Assembly: GCA_032821775.1 (NCBI GenBank)
Contig: JAVLRN010000003.1
Coordinates: 248,001-312,000 of the forward strand
DNA from: Sanguinoderma infundibulare
Lineage: Eukaryota; Basidiomycota; Agaricomycetes; Polyporales; Polyporaceae
Direction: 5' to 3'
DNA: 64,000 nucleotides
Positions 10,190 to 21,660 of the stretch are shown in pieces. Under the pieces are notes generated by a model. The model had not been told where the DNA came from. It worked only from the letters and a program-made list of their open reading frames with translations, and searched no databases. Position 1 is the first letter of the stretch. Each line of letters begins with the position of its first letter. A program made the position numbers and the translations under genes.

Positions 10190-10967
10190 GTCCGTACGTG
10201 GATGGTGCTTTGTACCGAAACAGGAGGGTCGAAACTGGGTCTGCTGCCTTGCGAAATTGTCCCTATTATATAGGAGGGGCAAACCGGGGACCGTGGGGCG
10301 TTGCTGGTCCCGAGACCCATGGTATCAAAGTAAATGGGTAAGAACGGATGCTTCGTGCGACACCGTCTTCTTTCCTGGGGTGGCTTCTAAGGTACCATGA
10401 TGTCACGAGGCACCTTGCGCGGAGTTCGTGAGCGGTTCCGATTTCCGAAATAGAAGTCGACTTTGCAAGAGCTGTGCTACATAAGGAAAGCTGGAAAACT
10501 CGCTTGTTGGGGGAAGGGAACATCGGACTCCGATCCACCGCGCTCGAGACTGCCATCAGCCGGCAGTCTGCGCCGCTCATACGCGGGTACGGTGGAATCC
10601 TGCTATGGAATTGGTGAGAACGAACGTAGTTTATTTCGGCGATGGTACAGCATGCGCAGAAGAGGGATCGGATCCCAAGCGTAGATCCAGCTCACCCTTC
10701 CATTGGTCATTCGCAAGTTCTTCCAGGCGTATGGACCACTCAGCATGCCTGATCAGGCTCGAAAATCCCAGAGTGCTCCGGGGGCGTCTTCAACCGCTGT
10801 CATCGCTTGAGCTCAAAGAATCAAACTCCTCGTTGTCCGTTGAGGATCATTCTAGACAACGCAAAGACAAGGAGACGCTGCTGAGCGACTGAGCTCTCGA
10901 ACATATTGGATAGGATTTGGGAGGTGGGAGGTGGGATTTGGAACGCGGGAAAAACAATGATATCAGA
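10190..10967. other. Intergenic, no gene recognised
   Basis: It contains the presumed promoter of the minus-strand 2OG oxygenase (TATA-like at 10263-10272). The rest shows only short unsupported frames. Confidence 0.4.
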
Positions 10968-11257
10968 ACGCACCCGCCACCGTGTGAGATCCTCGAGTAC
11001 CCCTTTCCTGGTTACCGAGGAGCATATACATCGCACTGGAAAACACGACGAGCGCATAGTGATAGTGCAGCATGAGTTCATTCTTGGACGGGTCGACGAT
11101 GATGCACTAGAAGATGAGGTCCGCCGAATGCTTGTATACCGCCATAAGCGTGGAGATGCGCTCCCGCCTTGATGCCATGCCGCGTCGGTGGTATTGTTTC
11201 ACGAGTACCGTGCGTCCGTCGATGTCGATCATGGGGAAGGCTGAGCGAAAGGTTCAT
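10968..11257 (-). pseudogene. Coatomer subunit zeta relic
   Basis: The minus strand from 11257 reads MNLSL, then after a frame change MIDIDGRTVLVKQYHRRGMA. It continues with MAVYKHSADLIF, an in-frame stop, then PSKNELMLH..ALVVFSSAMYMLLGNQ, and a second stop near 10972. The pattern DGxxVLxKYY ... VYKxxxDLxFY ... ENELML..AL..L..A...LLRNQ is what I know of the COPI zeta subunit (longin-like fold; intracellular vesicle coat). Two stops, one frameshift and absence of the C-terminal third make it a relic. Identification rests on motif memory only. An acidic stretch (DEVHDVDVSDVVVDE) at 11400-11480 on the same strand could be a remnant of an unrelated exon. Confidence 0.45.
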
Positions 11258-12400
11258 GGGGAGGCGAAGACATGTCTGGTCAGGTTGGCCCAACAACTCA
11301 ACGACGACTAAATACCAGAGGGATTCGGGTGATGGATGGGTAGAGCGGACGAAGAGGGACGAAGACGGCGGGAGCGAGTCGACGTGTCCGCAACTCCACT
11401 GCAGGCGCCCGAAGAGGCTTGCTCATCGACGACTACGTCCGACACGTCTACGTCGTGGACCTCATCCATATCTATCATTATTCATTCTCTAGAGCTTGAC
11501 CTGTTCTCTGCGATCTGCGGACATGCGCTTTACAAAACATGGGCTTTGGACGGGTCAAAACCTGTAGCCGTCGAGAGCCCCTCTTCAACTACTCGGATAT
11601 CTGGCGTGGATAGGCCGCGCCCCGCCATTCAAACGTTCAGACCTCTGACTTGGTTCAGTCCTTTTCCAGGATATGTGCCCGCACTGCTAAGTAGTGGAGG
11701 GTTACTGGACATCATTGTGCTAAGACGGTGAGTTTGCAATGTCATGGCCACCATATCGTAACACTGACCAGAATTCACGGTACGCAGTACAATGTGTTAG
11801 CTTTACACAGCGGTATCATGACAATATCGTTTGCGGTAGCCTCTGCGAACGGGAGGACAACGCCCGACCATTGCTACGGTCGCGTATTTCGCTTGGTACC
11901 CTCGTTCGTGCTCTTTTACCCGTTAGCTGGGGACCGCTTCAAGAACGGCCAAGCCTTATATCGTGGTTATCCTTTTCGAACTGGTGCAACGGTGCTCTAA
12001 CGTAGACCTCACCAAGTCCGGAGGATCCGTTCCGGTTCTGCCCGTTACGGCGACAGAAAAGTGGACGTCATCGTCGGAGAAAGTCGAATGGGGTGGCATC
12101 TATCGACGTCTCCCCAAAGCTCATAGCTGAAGTACTCCGGGCGAAGGTCTCTGCCGACTATTTCGAGGTATGGCATTCGTCCTCGACTGGTGCGTCCTTT
12201 CGTCCATGTGTGTTGTCTTTGGCGGACAGCTGATAAGTCTGTCATAGTGCATCACGCGAAGTGCGTGCATATGCCGAGGACCACACTTTTCCTCGCTCTC
12301 ACCCATATTAGCTCGCATTTGCTCAAAGATAGCAACATGCCCGCAGCTCCATTACTGTTCGTGTAACTGGTCCCCGCACCACCTGGCCCGGGCCATGCTC
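11258..12400. other. No recognised gene
   Basis: Short frames on both strands with no family signature. A plus-strand stretch near 12075-12180 reads SPKLIAEVLRAKVSADYF and has a coding look, but I could not extend it through splice sites or name it. Confidence 0.35.
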
Positions 12401-12401
12401 A

Positions 12402-12610
12402 TGTAGACATGGACATATGGAAGCTCTAGCACGGTGAATGTCACTCCATTTTTGTCCAATCTTACTGCCGCCGCAAGTTCTTTCTGTGCCCAGCCGTCGA
12501 GCACCGGGGTTCAGAAGAAACATGCAATGTCATCCTTCCAACCCCGCCTCCGTTCTTGCATCCTCGCCACCACGGTGCATCTGTCCCGCCTCCAGATCCG
12601 TTATGGTGCC
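12402..12610. repeat. CFEM-gene 5' flank, duplicated at 20226-20450
   Basis: This stretch recurs in the same orientation at 20226-20450. Shared blocks are catgtagac.tggac.tatgg, cagaagaa.catg, tccaaccccgcct-like sequence and ccgtgcatct.tc.cgcc. It lies directly upstream of the CFEM-like gene here, but upstream of a GH79 fragment in the second copy. Confidence 0.7.
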
Positions 12611-12702
12611 GACGAGCTAGGAAGACGTGATGCTTGGGCTCCTGGATGCATATATGCACCTCTTTGTGTCGAGTAAGTGCATCCACCTAGAACACCGCCA
12701 GT

Positions 12703-13405
12703 ATGCAGCTCGCTATCATCTCTACCTTCATCGCTGTCGCTCTTGCTGGCGTCCGCGCACAGCTTGCATCAGGACTACCTCCCAACATCACCACTTGCCT
12801 CGCACCGGCGGCAAGCCAGAGCCTAGCTGGATGCGCTATGTACGTCCCGTCTGCCAGTGCTGCCAGGCAAGATGTTGATGTTTGTATTGCTATCCAGTGC
12901 GGACGTGCAGTGTCTCGTGAATAAGATGATCCAGCAGGACGTGTCAAGTCTAGAGCAGAACTGCTCGGCCACGACCACGACGACGGATCTCCACACTATT
13001 CCGGTGTTCGCGGAGACGAGTTCGACTCCAGCGACGACGCACAACACGACTTCCGCGACGGAGACGCCGGCCCCCACTACGTCGACTCATGGTGCGAGCT
13101 CTTCTGAGTCTCATTCGCCCGAAAAGGCGAACAGCGTTCCGTCTAATACGTGAGCCTTCCTTATATCGTTCGTGGTTGTGACCCTATCCTAATGTCATGA
13201 CGCTATCAGCGCCGTCTCCTCCCATCTTACGACCACGGTGACTACCCGATCGAATTCGACGTCGTCTACTCAGGTGGTGTTTTCAACACCGTCCTTGGCT
13301 AGCATCCAAAATGCAACGAATGCGGCTTCGCGCGTTGGGGTCGGGCTTGAGGTGATGGGAACGATGATGCTCGGAGTCGCACTTGGAGGAGCGACGCTGT
13401 GGTAA
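12703..13405 (+). CDS. CFEM-like secreted, Ser/Thr-rich, probably GPI-anchored protein
   Basis: Three exons, 12703-12839, 12898-13149 and 13210-13405, join in frame to 194 residues. Residues 1-19 (MQLAIISTFIAVALAGVRA) form a signal peptide. A short cysteine domain follows: LPPNITTC, LAGCAIADVQC, SSLEQNC. It resembles a reduced CFEM domain, with the usual CxC replaced by QCLV, so fewer cysteines than the classic eight. A long Thr/Ser-rich stalk leads to a hydrophobic C-terminus (MMLGVALGGATLW), as in GPI-anchored wall proteins. The role is likely at the cell surface; haem or effector functions known for some CFEM proteins cannot be claimed. A partial copy of the locus exists at 20226-21180. 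Confidence 0.72.
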
Positions 13406-13689
13406 TCATGGTGGCATAAATTGGACTCTGGGTCTTGGCTTTCTGGACCGTATTTATCACTCGCTGTTGATCAATTCTGTATGGTGTCGAGTTCTTGGTC
13501 GAGTGGATTGAATGGGATTCAGATTGAATCGTCCAGCTTTGGGTTTGCGGGAGGAAGGTAGCCATGGGTACTGCAAGCGAGCAAGGTCAGCTACCAAATA
13601 GGAAGGTGGGTGGCGCAGACGCCCATCATTTGTCGCGTGCCCATGCCAGTCCCCTGGTCACCCCGAAGTAGGCTCAATCCAGCATTTGG

Positions 13690-14421
<732 letters not shown>

Positions 14422-15029
14422 GTGGTTAGCTGGTCATTGAACATATAGCATCAACCGTGTCCTTGTATCCACCAAATCAGTGCATGCTTAACACGCACAT
14501 TAGTTAGGGGACCGTCGAGGATAGAGATCCGTTCAAGCGGACCGATTTCAAGATCTCGCCAATGCTCACTAGAAGTACCGGCGCGTCGCACGTCACACAG
14601 AAACAAGTCTGTTTGAGTATTGTATATTTCTAGGAGCATAGAACAGGTGCAACAGCGAGTCTCTGCCCATTCAAGGGAGGGCGTGGGGTAAAACCTAGCC
14701 TTCCTTGGGTCGTCGTAGATAACGTACGTCCGCCCTGCCTTTGTGGCTGGAAGTGCAGGAGTGTCGCTGCCGGTTGCCCCAGCAGCGGCCGAAACTCCCC
14801 CCGGGACGTGAGTCCCACCAACGCCCGAGACTCGCTGCGCGTGCCTGTCCCGTAAGTAAAGGAACTACGGCCACGGGCCACTGTGAACGTGATACACAAC
14901 AAATGAAGCGACGAGCCGCACATGTACGCCACAACACAGCACACGCAACCACGAACAGGGAGATGACCATGAATCACACACGACGTAATCCGAGGCCATG
15001 TCTTGATCGACCGGTGGGGGAGAGAGCCT
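14422..15029. other. No recognised gene
   Basis: Nothing identifiable beyond short unsupported frames; it lies between the helicase fragment and the tandem repeat. Confidence 0.4.
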
Positions 15030-15870
15030 CTGATGTGAGCTTGAATGACCGTTTGGGTCTACCGCGTTGGCGGCGTCGAGTTGCCTGAGGTCTGCCTAGG
15101 GGGACGCCAGTAGAGCCGCTAGCACCGAGGATAGTGTTCGCCACAGTTGTAGGGAAAACGCTGCAGAGGTCAGAGAGAAACGATAGCCAGAGGACGAACG
15201 AAGCGGAAGAGGAGCGAGCACTCAGCCCCCGAGCCGCCGCCAAAGACAGATACGAAGCTGATCATCGCGAGAACTGTTGATCGACCTTGAGAGCAAGCTT
15301 TAGTGACCGTTTTGGTCAACCGCGTCGGCGGCGTCGAGTCGAGTTGCCCAAGGTGTCGCCTGGAGGACGAACCAGAGCCGCCAGCCAATAGAAGATTCTT
15401 ACCGGGGTCGCCAGCAACCAGCATATCGCCAAAGCCGGAGTAGACACAACCGTCGAAGAGGTCGCCACAGTCGTTCAGGCCAGAGCACGTACGAAGCCGA
15501 AGAGGACAAGCAAGTCAACCACCGAAGCTGGACCAAAGAGGAAACGAAGACAACGACCCGCGAATTACTCGGCTCTGGGTGGGGGCTTGAACGACCGTTT
15601 GGGTCTACCGCATTCGCGGTGTCGAGTTGCCTGAGGTGTGCCTAGGAGACGCCACGACAGTCGCCAAGACCAGGAGGACAACATCAAAGGAGTCGCACAA
15701 GTCATCGGTCTTGATGATGTCGGACACGTCGCCACAGTTGTTGAGTGGAAGCATCGTAGAAGACAGACGGAGATGAGGGCCGGAGGACGTACGAAGGGGT
15801 TGACAAACGAGTCCTCAACCACCAAACCACCATGACCGCCAAAGACGAAGATGAAGTCAAGCACAGTGTG
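15030..15870. repeat. Three degenerate tandem repeat units (255-290 bp each)
   Basis: The core tgaccgtttgggtctaccgc, followed by ggcggcgtcgagttgcc and aggtgtgcctag/gacgcca, occurs near 15045, 15301 and 15591. Each core is followed by a similar tail with cgccacagt(t/c)gt, gaggacg..acgaag and ccgccaaagac-like sequence. The units differ by many substitutions and small indels, so the array is old. Frames across it are not conserved between units, suggesting a non-coding repeat. Confidence 0.75.
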
Positions 15871-16600
15871 GAACGATATCATAGATGTCAGCCACCACAG
15901 TGAGAGTATCCTGAGATTGAGCTAAGCACATACAAACGGTGAGCGGCGATGTCGATCCCGAATCTTCTACGGTTGGTGGTTGTGGCTTGTCGCGCGTCGT
16001 TGAGAGGTGGCGACTCGGAGCTTGACTGATGATGTTGAAGGACGATGAGCGTTGAGGCGAGCAGGAAGAGGGTAAGGTGCATTGGCGGTTTGAACAGGCG
16101 GTTGCGGTTTAAGTAGGTTGGAGGGAGAGGCGCACAGGCCAGCCGCGCTTGAAACTCCGCGGAGCGCGGCGGACAATCGTCGTCCCAAAAAGGCAGGTCA
16201 CTGACCATTCTCGGCGAACCTTCAGTCACGTGTGCCTATCGCTGCCTGCCGCCAAACCGCCACAAAACGGGTCGACGCTGAGGTCGTCGTCAGCTGGAGG
16301 TGTACTTCCAGCAAGAACCTTGGGAAGGAAGATCGAGGGTGTGACGTACGACTGCGACTGCGACAGGATGTTTCGGGACATAAAGCGACTACTGGCTTGG
16401 AAAAGGGTGGACCCACAACGTTTGAGGCAAGTTATCAACCTTCTAATGATCGCGATTCCCGCGGGCAAGCCGTCAATTCCGGATCCGGAGGAGTGGACAC
16501 CCATCGTATATGTGATGAACGTAAGCCCATAGTGATTATTGCTTCTTATTACTCATCCCGCATCTGATACTTCTACTCGTACGGAGTACCGCCGGGGACA
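15871..16600. other. No firm gene; possible plus-strand coding fragment
   Basis: A plus-strand frame at 16149-16532 contains DCDCDRMFRDIKRLLAWKRV and IPDPEEWTPIVYVMN, which look protein-like but match no family I know. There is no supported start, splice partner or stop context. Confidence 0.3.
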
Positions 16601-16699
16601 TGGATTCTCTCATCCTAAAGAGTCGAGGACTGGTTGCACACAATAGCCACGCCGAGCAGTTTGACATACTCCGGCGTGCCCAGCCCAGTGATCTAGACA

Positions 16700-17870
16700 C
16701 ACATCTGTCAATACCGCTGACCGCGTCCTCTCCGCAGAACCAAGCGACCGAGACTGTGGCACGTATCGCGTCCCAACCAGGCATCGCCGGGAAGCCCGCT
16801 GTCCCACACCCGACGTTGCTCCCCACGGTCATGTTGTTGAATACCCCCGCGTCCGCCGCCATTTCGTACAGCAGCGGATTGAGGAAGGCCAGCGGCGGCT
16901 TGCCCGCGTTCAGCAGCTGGTCGTTGACCAACGGGATCAGGCTCGCGAACATCGCGCTCGACGCGCTCGTCCCGAAGATCGGGAGGCGCTGGCCCGCCGC
17001 GACGATCTCGACGTCCAGGCCCTGCATCGCAACGTCGCGGAACGCACGGCCGGTGGTGTTGAACCTGCCCGCAAGCGAGCCTGGGTCGGAAGCGTTGGCA
17101 GTGATGTTGAGCGCATTGAGGTAGTTGACAGCTGCGACGGACTGGTAGTCGGGCTGCGGGAAGATGTTGGAGAACCCGCCGGAGGAGAAGGTCGCCGCAG
17201 TCTCGGGGCTGACGCCTTCTGTGCTCCCGACTGAGGTCACGCTGCGAGAGTAGAGCTTCCTGAGTGTGGAGTCTACGGTAAAATTGGAACGACGATTCAC
17301 AAGGGGCATGTGGCGGGGAACACTGGGATGAACAAGCCATGGTCATCGCACGTGTAGTTCGCCCTGATACGCGCGACGCCACCATCGCCCGAGGCGAACA
17401 GGACGCTCGTACCGCGCGTCCCGAGTTGTGCAAAGGAGAAGCACACAGCCCTGTCGCAGCACAGCGCGTCAATGAGTCGAGAACGAGATGAGAAGAAGAG
17501 ATACAGCGTGCTCACTCCGCGACCTCCGGCGGAACAGCGCTCATCCACACCAAAGCTCGTCGTGAGCACCGGGGACGGGATGTCCTGCTTGAGGAGGAAG
17601 TTGACAAGGTCCGTGATGGACTGGAAGAAGTCGTTCGGATCCGAGCCCCCGGCGGAAATGAACTGCACGGGCATGTTCGTCGCGGGCCCGACGATGGTGT
17701 ATTGGATGTCGAGGCTCTGCAATTAGAGGAAATTGTTAGTTTCCGCATCGCGAGAGTTAGTCGTACAGAGAAGAACATACGGCTCCTAGGCTCATGGTCC
17801 TCGTCGTTGGTCCTCCACCTACGCTCTCCGGGCTGAATGTTCCATTTCGCATGTCTCATCTTGTGAGTTG
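16700..17870 (-). pseudogene. Sedolisin (peptidase S53) pseudogene
   Basis: The minus strand from 17870 reads a tripeptidyl-peptidase-like catalytic domain: TFSPESVGGG, LGA|SLDIQY (17716 splice), QFISAGG, VLTTSFGV, then VPPEVAE in another frame. After an intron come AVCFSFAQLGTRGTSVLFAS and GDGGV, then CP|FVTSVG, FSSGGFSN, GTSASSAMFASL (catalytic Ser kept), LNPLLYE and NVGCGTAGFPAMPGWD. In intact members the triad Glu lies four residues before the LDIQY Asp, within a segment like LEANLDIQY. Here that position is Gly (codon at 17784-17786). There is also a one-base frameshift near 17535. The pro-domain is absent and the end after GWD is lost. Intact members are secreted acid proteases. Confidence 0.85.
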
Positions 17871-18190
17871 CGGGACTCAGGGCTGTACAACACGGCGCGA
17901 GTCAGATCCAGAGCTTGAGGGGAACGACGGGTGAAAAAGGTGTGTTCTAATCCAGAGCGGTGTCTGGAGGCCCCATCAACCATGCCTGCCACGCGAGTTT
18001 GCTGATCGGAGTGGGCGCTTGGTAGCTGAACCGCACATAAGCGTGCTTGCAAGTTGGCGCCTATTCAGGGGGCACTCAAGAGGAGCCTCGTCACCACGCC
18101 CCTGTGCTAGTACATACCAGTCGGTATCGCATCATATGTTTCAACGAGTCCCCGTAATAATGCACATTATATTCCAGGAACAGCGTGACG
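17871..18190. other. Spacer between S53 pseudogene and F-box copy
   Basis: The minus strand may hold further decayed N-terminal S53 sequence (KLAWQAWL-like at about 17960-18000). No intact gene. Confidence 0.35.
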
Positions 18191-20097
18191 ATGCAAGGCT
18201 CCCAAAACGCATGGTTACAACTTGCACTGGAGGATGTACGCACTGCATATCAGGAAAATCGCAGTTATATGAGGTCAGTAACCACCCCCACGTCTTTTCT
18301 ACCGATGGACTCACTCTGTGTTTCTCCTACTAGCCGCGAGGACGTGAGTGAAGCAATTGTGCTCTTTTCATGCCGTTCCCAGCTCACAACTTTCCTGATA
18401 GCTGCTCTCTGCGGTATCCACCGTCCGGTCCTTCTCCGACAGGCTGCTCTGGGACATGATCACAGCATGCAATACGGCTCTTCCGATTCACAAACTTCCA
18501 AACGAGCTTCTCATCATCATCTTTCGACTATCCATCCTCGAACCACACCCTGTCTATCACATCGTGTTTCCGGGCGGTCACTGTGACATCGATGTAGAAC
18601 AAGACAGCACGCCCGTAGTCCTACTATCGCACGTTTGTCGACGATGGAGGAACACAGCCCTTCGCTGTCCAACCTTGTGGACACACGTGGACGGATACTC
18701 TCTTGAGCGGCTCAACGTCTTTGCTAGTCGACCCCAGGATCTTCCCCTCACCCTCAATCTCGACACATGGCACATGATATCATACACGGAGCTCGATTCC
18801 ACGGTTGCCTCTCTCTCCCCACGTATCGGGAGGCTTGATGTGTCCCACGGGTATAATTCAAGTTTGCTGGATTCTGTCGTATCCATGAACATGTCACCAA
18901 TCACCTGCCTCACGATGGTGCAAGCAGATCTACCCCCCTCTCAAGAACGGCTGTCCCGTCGCGTTCTATTTGGGCAACACCATTCAACGCTCCATCTCCA
19001 ATATATCGTCTTGGATCCCGATGAACACATTCCCAGAACTCACATACATCTACTTATCCTTTTCCGAGGACTGTGATCGTTATCAGCTTTGCGTTTCCAA
19101 TATCCTCTCCATTCTGGGTAACGCGCCTAACCTCGAAGTGCTCCAAATCTCTGGTCTACAACAATCCATGGCGGCGCATAACGACACCCCGCACTCACCA
19201 GTGGAAGTTCCTCGCCTCCGCTCCATCGCTTTCGTCGAATGTCACGCACAACCGGCAACAAAGCTCCTGGCGAATCTCGAACGGCATCAAGTTTCACTCC
19301 TTCGGTTCGACTTCGTATGGGACTTTCCATTGCTTGTCCCCTTTCCCGCGCTTGCACTGCCAGTCGGCGGCTGGGAAGGATTCCACGAGCTTAACATTTC
19401 CTGCGCGGATGGCGCAATGCACGTCTCCGCGGATGGACCCTCATTGGCGTTCTATCTATACGGATCTGCGTTGGAAAACGACCCGGCGTGGCGAACGTGG
19501 ATCCCCCGACTTCCACAGCTCTTCACCGTGCCGTTCCGCGAGACGGTTACGCGCATGACCGTGGACGTCCCGCACGATCAATTCACCACACTGCCCGTCC
19601 TCCTTCGCCAACTCCCTCTCCTGACCTACCTCTTCGCGACGTTCGACAGGTTCTCCCGTACCATCAATCCGCGGACAACAGATGGCGACGTGGTTGCTCA
19701 GATCGAGGCCCTATGCTGTGCGTTTGCGGAGGACCGTCCTGTACTCTCTCCTTTGCTACGCGAACTCGGCTTCTGCAGCTACCTGGTGGACGAAGATTCG
19801 TTGCCCGCTTGCACCGCCGCACTCACAGACACGGTCGTCGCCCGTGCTCAGCACGGTTACCCCATTCATACCCTTACCTTCGGCCTAGATAAATGGAATC
19901 CCGAATGGGCCCGCTCCTTCAAGGGGTCGCTCGAGACTGCCCAGAAGGCCGTCACCGACTCGGAGCTCGTTGTCGTATGCGGCACTTTCTCCCATGGCTT
20001 CGTTCCGAGCTTGCCCTCAAAATGGGAGGAAGAACGCGGCGAGGAGTACTGGTATATGCAAGCCACACCTTCCTACCTGCTTCCTGGGGATTGGATG
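18191..20097 (+). pseudogene. F-box protein gene with 11-bp deletion (left copy)
   Basis: Exon 1 is 18191-18277 (MQGSQNAWLQLALEDVR..). After an intron ending at 18401, exon 2 reads LLSAVSTVRSF and the F-box LPNELLIIIFRLS..SHVCRRWRNTALRCPTLW. The frame ends at 19076 because 11 bp, present in the inverted copy at the right window edge (gaaggccctcg), are missing at about 18984. Downstream of the lesion the remaining frame is open to a GTGAGT donor at 20098 and reads WIPMNTFPELTYIYLSF, LPQLFTVPFRETVTRM and LPSKWEEERGEEYWYM. The final exon runs into the CFEM-locus duplication. Unless splicing bypasses the lesion this copy makes a truncated protein. F-box proteins of this type recruit SCF substrates. 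Confidence 0.8.
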
Positions 20098-20225
20098 GTG
20101 AGTGCCTTTTACTGCATGTCCTCATCGCCCTCTCAGAGCCTAACTCGGTGGTGTACAGTAGGTTGCTTCGGCTGGCGCTGTTGTCTGCATCGTCCGGTGC
20201 AATGTACGCCCTGTTGCCGCGTCTC

Positions 20226-20450
20226 TTTATCATGTAGACGTGGACTTATGGAAGAGAATCACACTCCAAGACGGTGGATGTGCATCCATTCATTCACGCA
20301 ACCCTACCGCTGCAGCCTTCATTCTATGCCAACGGGTACAGAAGAAGCATGTGATGTCGTCCTCCCAACCCCGCCTGCGTGCTTGCGCCGCTCGCCTTTA
20401 CCGACGGCCCGATACCGTGCATCTATCTCGCCGCCTGCATCGGATCCCCT
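20226..20450. repeat. Duplicated CFEM-locus 5' flank
   Basis: Copy of 12402-12610 in the same orientation, here joined at about 20445-20453 to the GH79 fragment instead of a CFEM reading frame. Confidence 0.7.
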
Positions 20451-20452
20451 TC

Positions 20453-20785
20453 GCGTCATGCCCGTCTACTATGGCGGGCTGCTTGTCAACACGTTCGTCG
20501 GCCGGACGGGCGCGTCGCAGGTCTCCGAGCTCCACGTCGACGATACGCACGTCTCGGGGTACGCTGCGTTCGAGAACGGGGAGCTTGTCCGCGCCGCGTT
20601 CGTCAACCTGGCGCCGTAGCTGACGAGCAGCGAGGGCAACCACCCCTCCGTCACGCTCAACCTCACCCTCACCCTCGACGGCGCACAGAACCAGGCCGTT
20701 ACCGCGCAGAGGATGTTGCTGGAGCACGCGGACGACCGGGCGAACTTGACGTGGGGCGGGCGGAGCTGGGAGACGGCGGACGCGG
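20453..20785 (+). pseudogene. GH79 glycosidase C-terminal fragment
   Basis: It encodes VYYGGLLVNTFVGRTGASQ, GYAAFENGEL and ANLTWGGRSWETADA, the C-terminal domain of the GH79 proteins in this window. It resembles the plus-strand gene at 48344-50380 (TGASQV, AFVNLAP) more than the nearer minus-strand gene (TGAAQL, AFVNLQP). A tgg-to-tag change gives a stop at 20617-20619. It starts mid-exon and ends abruptly at about 20785. No catalytic residues are present, so it cannot be active. Confidence 0.88.
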
Positions 20786-20809
20786 TCCTGCGACGAACTT
20801 TGACAGTGA

Positions 20810-21180
20810 TGATGCATGGGGTCCGAGTCCCCAACGCATATGTGCCTCTCTTCGGGTTAGCTCTCCGGCTTTGAACGTTCCCTCACCACGGAGACAGTCC
20901 GGTCGACTCGATCTTCGCCTTCGGAGACATTTTCGACTCCATCTTCATGTACCGACCAAGACGTAATGAACGCGGCGTCGTTCGTGCGAACGGAGGCGGT
21001 TGGGATGCTCGTGTTCGTGCTCGGGATTATGGTAGTATCGTTCGATTTTTGTGTACTAGGCTGGACTGTGTGGGCCCTGGCATCTTGGAGCGTATCTCTC
21101 GCTCACAGCGTGTTCTGTTCTACTCTGTGTCGAGCACTTGGCGCCATTGGATGGGATGGAATTCAGATTGACTGTCGAGG
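20810..21180. repeat. Duplicated CFEM-gene 3' end and flank
   Basis: Resembles 13210-13530. A Ser/Thr-rich end and a hydrophobic tail (AVGMLVFVLGIMVVSF) precede a flank with tgtcgag..cttgg and gggat.gaattcagattga, matching the sequence after the intact CFEM-like gene. It forms the downstream half of the mosaic locus. Confidence 0.6.
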
Positions 21181-21660
21181 ACGGGGTCCGCCGCGGTGCC
21201 GCCGCGTCCCTCAGCACGCGGCTCTGCAGTTCGCGCACGTCCCTCTGTGTTGCCAGTCACCGAGCCCGTGATGATCTATGATCGTTCGTGTGTTCAACTT
21301 CTCCACTGCTCCCCCATAGGCGCGGCATTATTCTATGCTCTATAGGGACGTAAGTAGTGGGGACAGAGGAGGACGTGGAGCTTGGCACAAGCCTCGGGGG
21401 GTCGTGCTCGCTATCGGTTGGATTCCTGCGGTCCAAAGACATGCGCATTAGTGGTCTTTCATGCGGAATTATGATGAAACAGCAGCATCGGAGCGTCTCT
21501 ATATAGGTCTATTCCATGAAACCTGGGCCTGAGGGTATCGTACTGACTTAAGGTATATACTAACGAATGACAGATATGCGCGTCCAACGACAGAAACGCG
21601 AATCCCCGAGTCCCGTCCAAACAAACGAGAACATACCAAAGGAATGCATTTAATTGGCCA
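21181..21660. other. Intergenic, no gene recognised
   Basis: Presumed 3' flank of the minus-strand GH79 gene. No signature seen. Confidence 0.4.

Noticed and set aside
15030..15870. CRISPR-like array
   Set aside because: Units are 255-290 bp and degenerate, with no short repeat/spacer structure, and the DNA is eukaryotic.
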